The translations under genes were made by a program, and so were the position numbers. This document shows, one piece after another, positions 50,101 to 56,421 of a stretch of DNA of 64,000 bases. The stretch spans positions 1 through 64,000 of the forward strand of contig CAYZKD010000001.1 in the NCBI GenBank assembly GCA_964479375.1. The letters are read 5' to 3'. The first letter of the stretch is position 1. Each line of letters starts with the position of its first letter. Source of the DNA: CAYXTC01 sp964479375 (GTDB taxonomy: Bacteria > Patescibacteriota > Minisyncoccia > Minisyncoccales > GWA2-38-27). Under the pieces are notes generated by a model. That model did not search any database and was not told the origin of the DNA. It worked only from the letters and a program-made list of their open reading frames with translations.

Positions 50101-51337
50101 ACTTTTCATTGTTGAGGGAGATTCGGCCGGAGGGTGTTTTTCTGGAGACACCAAGGTAGCTCTTTTGGATGGAAGAAATATTTCTTTTAGAAGGTTAGTT
50201 GAAGAATACAAAAAAGGGAAAAATAATTACTGCTATACTATAAAAAAAGACGGCACCATTGGCGCCGGATTAATAGAGAGTCCTCGAAAAACAAAGATAA
50301 ATACGGAAGCAATAAAGATTGTTTTAGATAGCAACGAAGAGATTGTTTGCACGCCTGATCATAGGTTTATGTTGAGGGGTGGGGGATATAAGATGGCAAA
50401 GGAATTAACCTCAAAAGACTCTCTGATGCCTCTTTATAGAAAATATTCCCAGAAAGGGGGTGCGATAACAATTGATGGCTATGAAATGGTGTTTGACCCC
50501 AAGAGAGAAAAATGGGTTTTTACTCATCTTTTGTCTGATGATTATAATTTTTGCAGTAGATTTTTCAATAAAAACGAGAGCAAGTTAAGGAAGGATGTTT
50601 CAACCTATAACCATCGGATTAAAAGGATAGTGAAACTAAAAGAGAGAATCAACGTTTATGATCTAGAAGTTGAAGATACTCATAATTTCGCTTTATCATC
50701 AGGAATTTTCGTTCATAATAGTTGCAAGACAGCAAGAGACAGACACTTTCAGGCAGTGTTGCCCCTAAGGGGTAAGATTTTGAATGTAGAAAAGGCTCGC
50801 TTAGACAGGATTCTTTCCTCTAAAGAAATTAAATCATTGATCATTGCTTTGGGCACTGCTATAGGAGATGACTTTAATATTGAGAAAGCCAGATATCATA
50901 AAGTTATTCTCACTCTAGACGCGGATGTAGATGGTGCCCACATTTGCTCTCTGCTGCTTACTTTTTTCTACAGGTATCTCAGACCTATTATTGAAAAGGG
51001 CTATTTGTATGTAGCCCAGCCTCCTCTTTATAAAATACAGGCTGGTAAAAGAATAGAGTATGCGCATAAAGAAAAGGATAAAGACAGGATTTTAAAGGAG
51101 ATTGATGGGGGAAACAATAAGGTTTCTATTCAAAGATACAAGGGCTTGGGAGAGATGAATCCAGATCAATTATGGGAAACCACCATGGATCCTGAGAATA
51201 GGGTTCTTTACCAGGTAGCTGTTGAGGACACAGAGCAGGCTGATAAGATTTTTGATGTTTTAATGGGCGATGAAGTTGACCCCAGAAAGAAGTTTATACA
51301 GGCCTATGCTAAAGAAGCTCAGAATCTTGATATCTAA
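47168..51337 (+). CDS. gyrB: DNA gyrase subunit B with two inteins
   Basis: The 1389-residue precursor splices to a 647-residue GyrB. Extein features are the ATPase site (ECVDN|SLDEA, KTTDDGRGIPVERH, GGLHGVGVSVV), the TOPRIM domain (ELFIVEGDSAGG|S and LDADVDGAHI) and the C-terminal YKGLGEMNPDQLWETTMDP. Intein 1 (547 residues) interrupts the ATPase N-box and intein 2 (195 residues) the TOPRIM glutamate motif, so neither domain could work before splicing. gyrA is not in the window. It starts at ATG 16 bases after pheT. Confidence 0.96.
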   Translation: MVNKKNKKKIAPKEQEYTAKDIYVLEGLDPVRRRPGMYIGSTGSEGLHHLIWECVDNSLTHQTPVIFKQRDKIKISPIGELVDNLFKENPGLVKRSEKSEIEFLRKDLGIKSLSFDPKTLKLKFQPIFSLIRHRVNSEIFKVTLQNNRQVEITPYHSLFTLNNGQVTPIRGADLKIGTPVVVPKTWPEVNNSAKGIDLIDELLKLPPEKTEKINIYNLNIFLGSNSDIASKIKSQLPQYDKSRHRANIWQDYLRYNYLPFNLTRNLSAEELAKVKKENPYLGNKRSDNWRMPFKLIINRELVELLGVFAAEGSIVKNSGFPSRVVFGFGSHEKELINYTCSIIEKVFGFGTRPNYAHDTARTVAINSYLIALIFKEIIKTGENSSNKTIPNLIFNLSRDLRKRYLIGYLAGDGYPTKTWIGHLTQNRSPAESERRKFAAVAKSKHFIITLSYLLSSLNKTYSYGERKKKGKRFIEVTYKGRKRKSEIRSKKISYALDFYWNTNSSYFNRLPFNEVIAECSGETALSRIYNRQESGISRSKIVSLLGEQKISLRPGAFAFLNSDLGVLRVKEIKKIEYKKPWVYDISVPRGENFVGGLSPICVHNSLDEAIAGYAKNIEVSLFPDGKVKTTDDGRGIPVERHKSTKKSALETVMTTLHAGGKFGGQAYKVSGGLHGVGVSVVCALSKYLKAEICREGIRYAQEYAKGKPRGRVKKDGKCRQRGTSVTFQPDPEIFKETEFNRKTILRHLRQQAYLTKGVRITVKDEREKDEFEYSFYFEGGLSSYVDYLIGGSNPRHANTFYCSSQREDVLVEAALRYTEEYETLEESFANNIYTGEGGTHLTGFRTALTRSLNDYARKNDFLKDSDNNFTGEDIREGLTAVVSVKIKEPQFEGQTKAKLGNVEAKTMVDQVVSEALTDFLERNPQDAKAIIEKCILSSRARKAARTAKETVLRKGALEGLALPGKLADCISKDPAKSELFIVEGDSAGGCFSGDTKVALLDGRNISFRRLVEEYKKGKNNYCYTIKKDGTIGAGLIESPRKTKINTEAIKIVLDSNEEIVCTPDHRFMLRGGGYKMAKELTSKDSLMPLYRKYSQKGGAITIDGYEMVFDPKREKWVFTHLLSDDYNFCSRFFNKNESKLRKDVSTYNHRIKRIVKLKERINVYDLEVEDTHNFALSSGIFVHNSCKTARDRHFQAVLPLRGKILNVEKARLDRILSSKEIKSLIIALGTAIGDDFNIEKARYHKVILTLDADVDGAHICSLLLTFFYRYLRPIIEKGYLYVAQPPLYKIQAGKRIEYAHKEKDKDRILKEIDGGNNKVSIQRYKGLGEMNPDQLWETTMDPENRVLYQVAVEDTEQADKIFDVLMGDEVDPRKKFIQAYAKEAQNLDI
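47339..48979 (+). other. GyrB intein 1 with LAGLIDADG endonuclease
   Basis: It starts at Ser (SLTHQTPVIF, block A) and ends in VHN followed by Ser (+1). Block B-like TPYHSLF lies about 100 residues in, block F/G-like VYDISVPRGENFVGGLSP just before VHN. Between them two LAGLIDADG motifs, LVELLGVFAAEGSI and YLIGYLAGDGYPTK, indicate a homing endonuclease. Length 547 residues. The insertion is between N and S of VDNS-LDEA. Confidence 0.92.
50135..50719 (+). other. GyrB intein 2, mini-intein
   Basis: It starts with Cys (CFSGDTKVALLDGR), has block B TPDHRFML, and ends with VYDLEVEDTHNFALSSGIFV then HN, with Ser at +1. Only 195 residues; no LAGLIDADG motif. The middle segment GYEMVFDPKREKWVFTHLLS looks like the opening of an HNH-type insertion whose catalytic part is gone, an inference from memory of related inteins. 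It sits directly after GDSAGG of the TOPRIM domain. Confidence 0.9.
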
Positions 51338-51344
51338 CTGAAAC

Positions 51345-51373
51345 TTGACTTCGTCCTAACTTTTAGATATTAT
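51345..51373 (+). promoter_or_regulatory. Promoter of secE-nusG-rplK
   Basis: TTGACT at 51345-51350, 17 bases and TATTAT at 51368-51373. A GGCC-GGAA-GGCC mini-hairpin plus five T residues (51384-51401) lies in the short leader. Confidence 0.65.
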
Positions 51374-51407
51374 TAAACCACAAGGCCGGAAGGCCGTTTT
51401 TAAAACT

Positions 51408-51605
51408 ATGAAAATGTCTATTTTCTCCAGAACAATAGCCTTCTTGAAAGAAGTTAAGATTGAAATGAAAAAAGTTAACTGGCCCACAAGGACAGAAACT
51501 ATTAGATATACCTTGATAGTGGTAGGGGCTTCTCTTGTTGTCGCCGCTTTTTTAGGCGGCCTTGATTTTATTTTCTCTGTCTTGCTTAATACTTTTGTAT
51601 TCTAA
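51408..51605 (+). CDS. secE: Preprotein translocase subunit SecE
   Basis: SecE clamps the SecY channel. The 65-residue protein has the family motif EVKIEMKKVNWPTRTET at residues 15-31 and a single membrane helix after it (YTLIVVGASLVVAAFLGGLD). Start could be 51408 or the ATG two codons later. It lies 3 bases before nusG, the standard order. Confidence 0.95.
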   Translation: MKMSIFSRTIAFLKEVKIEMKKVNWPTRTETIRYTLIVVGASLVVAAFLGGLDFIFSVLLNTFVF

Positions 51606-51608
51606 GTT

Positions 51609-52154
51609 ATGCCTAAGCAAAAATTGCCTCAAAAAAGGAACTGGTACGTTATTCATACTTATTCAGGATATGAAGAGTCGGTGGCAAAGAATCTTAGACA
51701 GAGAGTGGATTCTTTGGGTATGGAAGATAAGATTTTTGATGTTTTGGTTCCCAAGGAAAAAAAGATTAAAATTAAAAGCGGCAAGAGGAAAAATGTTGAA
51801 GAAAAGATTTATCCGGGATATGTTCTGGTGGAGATGATAGTTACTGACGATTCTTGGTATGTAGTAAGAAACACCCCCAACGTTACGGGATTTGTAGGAG
51901 TGGGCACCACCCCGGTTCCGGTTTCTCAGGAAGAAATAGATAGCCTCAAGAAAAGGATGGGTACAGAAACCCCCAGTTATAAGATTGAGGTGAAAGTAGG
52001 GGACTCTGTTAAGGTTACAGACGGCCCCTTTAAGGATTCTGACGGAAAGGTTTCAGAAGTTGATCAGGAAAGAGGCAAGGTTAAGGTAATGGTAAATATG
52101 TTCGGTCGCGATACTCCAGTAGAACTGGACTCTTTGCAAATTAAGAAATTGTAA
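51609..52154 (+). CDS. nusG: Transcription elongation/antitermination factor NusG
   Basis: NusG binds RNA polymerase and links it to ribosomes or Rho. The 181-residue product has the NGN domain (RNWYVIHTYSGYEESVAKNL at the start, PGYVLVEMIVTDDSWYVVRN) and the KOW domain at the C-terminus (VGDSVKVTDGPFKDSDGKVS). Its length is normal. It precedes rplK by 4 bases. Confidence 0.97.
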   Translation: MPKQKLPQKRNWYVIHTYSGYEESVAKNLRQRVDSLGMEDKIFDVLVPKEKKIKIKSGKRKNVEEKIYPGYVLVEMIVTDDSWYVVRNTPNVTGFVGVGTTPVPVSQEEIDSLKKRMGTETPSYKIEVKVGDSVKVTDGPFKDSDGKVSEVDQERGKVKVMVNMFGRDTPVELDSLQIKKL

Positions 52155-52158
52155 AATC

Positions 52159-52581
52159 ATGGCTAAAAAAATAATAGCAGTTGTAAAACTTCAAATTAAA
52201 GCGGGTCAGGCGACCCCGGCTCCGCCGGTGGGTCCTTCTTTGGCTCAGCACGGGATAAATATTTCTGACTTTTGCCAGAAGTTTAATGACGAAACCAAGG
52301 ATAAGGAAGGGAGCACCATTCCCGTTGAAATAACCGTTTACGAAGACAAGAGTTTCGGCTTTAAATTAAAAAAGCCTCCTGCTTCAGAGTTGTTGAAAAA
52401 AATGGCGGGCATAGAAAAGGGATCAGGAACTCCTAATAAAAAGAGAGCGGGACAGATAACACGAGACCAGCTTAAAAAAGTAGCCCAAGAGAAAATGGAA
52501 GATCTGAATACTGATGATGTGGAGCAGGCGATGAAGATAATTGAGGGTACCGCTAAAAACATGGGTCTTGAAATTAAATAA
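52159..52581 (+). CDS. rplK: 50S ribosomal protein L11
   Basis: L11 forms the stalk base of the GTPase centre. The 140-residue product has VKLQIKAGQATPAPPVGPSL, GINISDFCQKFND and the C-terminal RNA-binding part with GTAKNMGLEIK. In most bacteria rplA (L1) follows, but here a deaminase gene begins one base after the stop. L1 loss is known in part of the Parcubacteria. Confidence 0.97.
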   Translation: MAKKIIAVVKLQIKAGQATPAPPVGPSLAQHGINISDFCQKFNDETKDKEGSTIPVEITVYEDKSFGFKLKKPPASELLKKMAGIEKGSGTPNKKRAGQITRDQLKKVAQEKMEDLNTDDVEQAMKIIEGTAKNMGLEIK

Positions 52582-52582
52582 T

Positions 52583-53116
52583 ATGGACACCAAAAGACCT
52601 CCAAAAGATGAGTATTATTTGGGTATAGCCAAGGAAATATCCAAGCGGTCCACTTGTTTTAGAGTAAAAGCCGGCGCCCTTATAGTAAGAGACGACCAAT
52701 TAATTTCCGCAGGCTACGTGGGTGCTCCCAGAAAAACAAAAGATTGTTTTGAAAGAGGAAACTGTTTGAGGGATAAATTAAGTATTCCCCATGGAAAGCA
52801 ATATGAAATATGCAGGAGCGTGCATGCTGAACAAAATGCCCTTATCAATGCTGCCAGATCCGGAACGAGTGTTTTGGGAGGAACTATGTATATTTATCTT
52901 GAAGACAGGGAAGAAAAAACAATAGATTCTTTTCCCTGTTTTATTTGTAAAAAAATGATAATTAATTCTGGAATAAATCGGGTAGTGTGTTCTAAAAAAG
53001 ATGGGGGAATTAAGATATTTTATGCCCGTGACTGGACAGAACACTGGCGGCAGGGTGACATAGTTGACGATGAAGAAAAATTTGGTGAGGACTTGAACAA
53101 AAAAGAAAACCTGTAA
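52583..53116 (+). CDS. comEB: dCMP deaminase (ComEB type)
   Basis: It deaminates dCMP to dUMP. The 177-residue product has the zinc motif VHAEQNAL (H-A-E near residue 80) and PCFICKKM (P-C-x2-C near 118). It also has the family's C-rich loop CFERGNCLRDK. The start is the ATG at 52583 (MDTKRPPKDEYYLGIAKEIS); a longer frame from 52541 lies inside rplK. With the following dUTPase, tmk and thyX it forms a route from dCMP/dUTP to dTMP and dTDP. Confidence 0.93.
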   Translation: MDTKRPPKDEYYLGIAKEISKRSTCFRVKAGALIVRDDQLISAGYVGAPRKTKDCFERGNCLRDKLSIPHGKQYEICRSVHAEQNALINAARSGTSVLGGTMYIYLEDREEKTIDSFPCFICKKMIINSGINRVVCSKKDGGIKIFYARDWTEHWRQGDIVDDEEKFGEDLNKKENL

Positions 53117-53133
53117 CCAAGTTCTTTAAAAAG

Positions 53134-53140
53134 AAAGGAA
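53134..53140 (+). promoter_or_regulatory. Ribosome-binding site of the dUTPase fusion gene
   Basis: AAAGGAA lies six bases before the ATG at 53147, one of the few clear Shine-Dalgarno sites in the window. Confidence 0.7.
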
Positions 53141-53146
53141 AGAGAG

Positions 53147-54019
53147 ATGGATAAGGTACAGATAGTGCGGGTTAGGCCAGACGCTTTGCTTCCTCGACGG
53201 GCTTCTGCTTTTGCAGTAGGATACGATGTTTATGCTTCTCGTGTTTTAGACAAAGAAACTAAAGAAGTTTTATCAGAATTACCCGCGACCATCGGACCGG
53301 GGGAGAGTCTTCTTGTCGGGATTGGCGTAGCTTTTGCTATTCCGTGGCCTTGGGAAGCCCAGCTTAGACCAAGAAGCGGGCTGGCTAATAAATACGACAT
53401 TGAACTTTCTAATTCTCCCGGTACCATTGACCCCGATTTCAGAGGAGAGGCTGGTGCTCTCTTAAGAAATAGGGGGGAGAAGTCTTTTATTGTAGACAAG
53501 GGGATGAGAGTAGCCCAGATTATTTTCTCGGTTGTGAAAACCCCTGTCTTTTTGGAAACCAATGCGCTTCCTTCGACTATCCGGGGAAATGGTGGTTTTG
53601 GTTCCACAGGCCTCTACGAGATAGAAGAAGGAACGGCAGAATTCTGGAGAAGGGTAGCCGAAGAGGATGTGGCCTATATGAGGGTTGTTCAAGATCTTGC
53701 CCGCTTTCCTTCCGCAGAAGGTGGCGCTTGTATCATCGTAAAAGACGGAAACATTATTTCGACCAGCCACACCTTGTTTGGGCAGAAGGGAATTTCTGCT
53801 GAAGGAAAGGCCCTCAGCGCTCTTTTGAAGGTCGGATCTGGTGTTTCTACGACCGGAGCGAGGGCATACCTTAATGTTGTCCCGATTCTCTCTTTCGCCT
53901 CTCTTATTATTGCTTGCGGCATAGAAGAAATGGTTTTGCCGCAAGGGGAGTACGAGAGAGAAGCCATAAGATTTTTAGAAGACAACGGTCTTTATATCCG
54001 TTACATTAAATTACCTTAA
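53147..54019 (+). CDS. dut: dUTPase fused to a zinc-less deaminase-like domain
   Basis: dUTPase hydrolyses dUTP to dUMP. Residues 1-155 carry all five motifs: FAVGYDVYA (22-30), RPRSGLA (near 74), GTIDPDFRGE (near 92), RVAQIIF and the C-terminal RGNGGFGSTG (near 146). The remaining 130 residues resemble a cytidine/dCMP deaminase fold: ACIIVKDGNIIS, ISAEGKALSAL, YLNVVPILSFASLIIACGI and a final EDNGLYIRYI. The zinc ligands H and C-x2-C are replaced: S217-A-E219 and P246-I-L-S-F250, while the glutamate remains. It is probably a regulatory or structural remnant. Confidence 0.85.
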   Translation: MDKVQIVRVRPDALLPRRASAFAVGYDVYASRVLDKETKEVLSELPATIGPGESLLVGIGVAFAIPWPWEAQLRPRSGLANKYDIELSNSPGTIDPDFRGEAGALLRNRGEKSFIVDKGMRVAQIIFSVVKTPVFLETNALPSTIRGNGGFGSTGLYEIEEGTAEFWRRVAEEDVAYMRVVQDLARFPSAEGGACIIVKDGNIISTSHTLFGQKGISAEGKALSALLKVGSGVSTTGARAYLNVVPILSFASLIIACGIEEMVLPQGEYEREAIRFLEDNGLYIRYIKLP

Positions 54020-54043
54020 AGGGTCTATAAAGACCCTTTTTTT
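54019..54043 (+). terminator. Terminator after the dUTPase fusion
   Basis: AAGGGTCT (54019-54026) pairs with AGACCCTT (54031-54038) around ATAA and ends in seven T residues. It separates the deaminase/dUTPase pair from tmk. Confidence 0.88.
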
Positions 54044-54070
54044 ATACGCCTTTTAATTAGAAAGATTTTT

Positions 54071-54079
54071 TGGTATAGT
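54071..54079 (+). promoter_or_regulatory. Extended -10 promoter of tmk
   Basis: TG-G-TATAGT (54071-54079) matches the extended -10 pattern. The ATG is at 54094, giving a leader of about eight bases. Confidence 0.45.
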
Positions 54080-54093
54080 AATATTAATTAGAA

Positions 54094-54714
54094 ATGATCA
54101 AGAATCACAACCCAGGAAAATTTATAATCTTTGAAGGTCCGGATGGCTCAGGCCAGAGCACCCAATCCTCTTTGCTAAGGAGCTTTTTAATTGAAAAGGG
54201 ATATCAAGTGATTGTGACCAAAGAACCCACAATTGACTCAGAGGCGGGAAAAAAGATTAAAAAGGTTTTGGAAAAGGAAATTGAAATCAGCTCAGAAGAA
54301 CTTCAGCAATTATTTGTCCATGACAGAAAAGAACATCTGGAAAACCTGATTATTCCTGCCCTTAAAAAAGGCAGATTTGTTATTTCTGACCGCTACTTCT
54401 TTTCAACTTTTTGTTTTGGGGCCGCAGCCGGACTTGATATGGAGAAGTTAATCAAAATGAACAAAAATTTTCTGCTCCCAGACCTCACTTTTATACTGAA
54501 AGCAGATCCTAAGGTTTGCGTTCGAAGAATTACAGAAAGAGGGAGCAAGAAAACCCTATTTGAGGTGGAGGAAAGATTAACAAAAGTAATGGAAAACTAC
54601 GAAAAAATGCCTTCTCGGTTCGAAAACGTAAAAATTATAAACGGCGAGCAATCGATAGAAAAAGTCTCGGAAGACATAGAAAGGGCCGTTTTCTCGCAAC
54701 TTTTGACTAAATAG
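54094..54714 (+). CDS. tmk: Thymidylate kinase
   Basis: It phosphorylates dTMP to dTDP. The 206-residue product has the P-loop FEGPDGSGQST (residues about 13-23, with Q at the usual K position), the DR motif SDRYFFST (near residue 97) and a LID-like arginine segment ITERGSKKTLFEVE. The lysine-to-glutamine change in the P-loop is unusual for a kinase and could affect activity. It lies 4 bases before thyX. Confidence 0.88.
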   Translation: MIKNHNPGKFIIFEGPDGSGQSTQSSLLRSFLIEKGYQVIVTKEPTIDSEAGKKIKKVLEKEIEISSEELQQLFVHDRKEHLENLIIPALKKGRFVISDRYFFSTFCFGAAAGLDMEKLIKMNKNFLLPDLTFILKADPKVCVRRITERGSKKTLFEVEERLTKVMENYEKMPSRFENVKIINGEQSIEKVSEDIERAVFSQLLTK

Positions 54715-54718
54715 TAAT

Positions 54719-56419
54719 ATGGCAGAAATACTAAAAAATGCAGGCTCTCACAAGATTTTGTCTATTATGGGAGGGAGTGAGGGGGAGAGTCCTCTTCAGT
54801 TGATAGAGGTTGCGGGAAGGACTGCATACCAAAGCAGGGACAAGATCAGCGATGAGTCAGCATCAAGGTTTGTCGAAATGATAAGGAAGAGGGGACACGA
54901 ATCAGTATTGGAGCATTCTTGTATGACAGTAGAATTTAATAATGTCTCCCGTGGTTTTTGTTATGACGACAAAACAGAGGTTTTGACAAAAGAAGGCTGG
55001 AAATATTTTTATGAAACCACAGAAAAAGATAAATTTTTGACTTTAAACTTGAAAAACAAAAAAATAGAATATCAAAAACGTAAGGATTTTACAGCCGAAG
55101 ATTGGAATGGTCAGTTGATTTATGGGAAGTCTTCTATGGTTGATTTTGCCGTCACCCCTAACCATAGAATGGTCTATTTTCCTTACGACAAGCGGGTTGA
55201 TAAAGAGTGGGGGATTGCTCAGGCAAAAGAAATTTATGGTAAAAGAGTAAAGTTTGAGAGGGGGCTATTTAATAATTGGACAGGACTTAAAATTAAGAAT
55301 AAATATTCTCAACAAGACAGCCTGTCTTTTGCAAAATTTATGGGGGTTTTTATTACAGATGGTTCTTTGTGGAAAGGAAAGCAGACCGGCGGCAGGATAG
55401 TTTTAAGCCAGACAAAAAAAGGAGGGAGAGATTTCATCAGGAAGACGCTGAGTGATTTAGGATGGAATTTTAAGGAACGCAGGGACGGTTTTAGAATAAA
55501 TGATACTAAGCTTTATCATTTTCTTAGGAAATATTTTCCTGAGACAAAGAAAAAAAGTGAAGACGGTCGGGTCCCCGAATGGATAAGGATGTCATCTCCG
55601 GAATATATCAGAGAGTTTATGAACGGCGTTATTGTCGGAGACGGGAATATTCATAAGGGGAACAAACACATAGTTATTTATTCTGGTTCTCAAAAATTAT
55701 CTGGTGATTACCAAGAATGTATATTCAAGATGGGACTGTGTTCTACGGTGAGGATGGACGATAGAAGGGGTCAGGCGCATAAAGTTGGTAAAGCTCCGAT
55801 AAAAAACAAAAGAAAATCATATATTGTTTCTATTACGAAAAGAACCAATGCCCATTTGTTTAATAGAAAACTATGGTCAAAAAGAAAGTATAGGGGTAAA
55901 GTATATTGCGTGACGGTTCCGAACGGGACTCTTTATGTAAGAAGAAACGGAAAGGCGTTTTGGTCTGGGAATACCCACGAGATGGTTCGCCATAGGTTAG
56001 TTGCTTACACTCAAGAATCTACAAGATACGTGGACGAGAGTAATTTTAGGGTGGTTGTCCCTCCCGACAAAGATCCTCAGAAAAAAATAGTAACCTTGGG
56101 TCTTCCCAATGGGGACAAATCAGAGGTTTCTTTTGAAGACTGGGTTAATCTTAACGAGCAAATGTACAGAGGACTGAGAAAGGCCGAATGGGTGCCTCAG
56201 GACGCCAGGCAGACATTACCTATAGGGATAAAGTCTCAGATTGTAGCCACAGCCAACTTTAGGGAATGGCGCCACATTTTTACCTTAAGATGTTCCCCCA
56301 AGGCTCATTGGGAAATAAGGAGAGTGATGACCAACCTTTTAAAAGAGGTAAAAGAAAGGGTTCCTGTTATTTTCGATGACTTTGAAATTTTAGAAGAAGG
56401 CGCTCAAAAAAAGCCTTAA
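54719..56419 (+). CDS. thyX: Flavin-dependent thymidylate synthase with an intein
   Basis: ThyX methylates dUMP to dTMP using FAD and methylene-THF. The 566-residue precursor contains a 338-residue intein; spliced ThyX has 228 residues. Exteins are MAEILKNAGSHKILSIMGGS onward with HESVLEHSCMTVEF and VSRGF|THEMVRHRLVAYTQES, holding the family signature RHR-x8-S-x-R. The intein splits the protein just before this site. No thyA-like gene is in the window, so ThyX may be the sole dTMP synthase. Confidence 0.93.
   Translation: MAEILKNAGSHKILSIMGGSEGESPLQLIEVAGRTAYQSRDKISDESASRFVEMIRKRGHESVLEHSCMTVEFNNVSRGFCYDDKTEVLTKEGWKYFYETTEKDKFLTLNLKNKKIEYQKRKDFTAEDWNGQLIYGKSSMVDFAVTPNHRMVYFPYDKRVDKEWGIAQAKEIYGKRVKFERGLFNNWTGLKIKNKYSQQDSLSFAKFMGVFITDGSLWKGKQTGGRIVLSQTKKGGRDFIRKTLSDLGWNFKERRDGFRINDTKLYHFLRKYFPETKKKSEDGRVPEWIRMSSPEYIREFMNGVIVGDGNIHKGNKHIVIYSGSQKLSGDYQECIFKMGLCSTVRMDDRRGQAHKVGKAPIKNKRKSYIVSITKRTNAHLFNRKLWSKRKYRGKVYCVTVPNGTLYVRRNGKAFWSGNTHEMVRHRLVAYTQESTRYVDESNFRVVVPPDKDPQKKIVTLGLPNGDKSEVSFEDWVNLNEQMYRGLRKAEWVPQDARQTLPIGIKSQIVATANFREWRHIFTLRCSPKAHWEIRRVMTNLLKEVKERVPVIFDDFEILEEGAQKKP
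54959..55972 (+). other. ThyX intein with LAGLIDADG motifs
   Basis: It begins with Cys (CYDDKTEVLTKEGWKYFYE, block A), has block B VTPNHRMVYF, and LAGLIDADG-type motifs FAKFMGVFITDGSLW and FMNGVIVGDGNIHKG. It ends VTVPNGTLYVRRNGKAFWSGN with Thr as +1 residue. The penultimate residue is Gly instead of the usual His. Length 338 residues. Confidence 0.9.
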
Positions 56420-56421
56420 GC

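Noticed and set aside
52541..52582. N-terminal extension of the dCMP deaminase
   Set aside because: It would lie within rplK in another frame; ATG at 52583 is two bases after the rplK stop.
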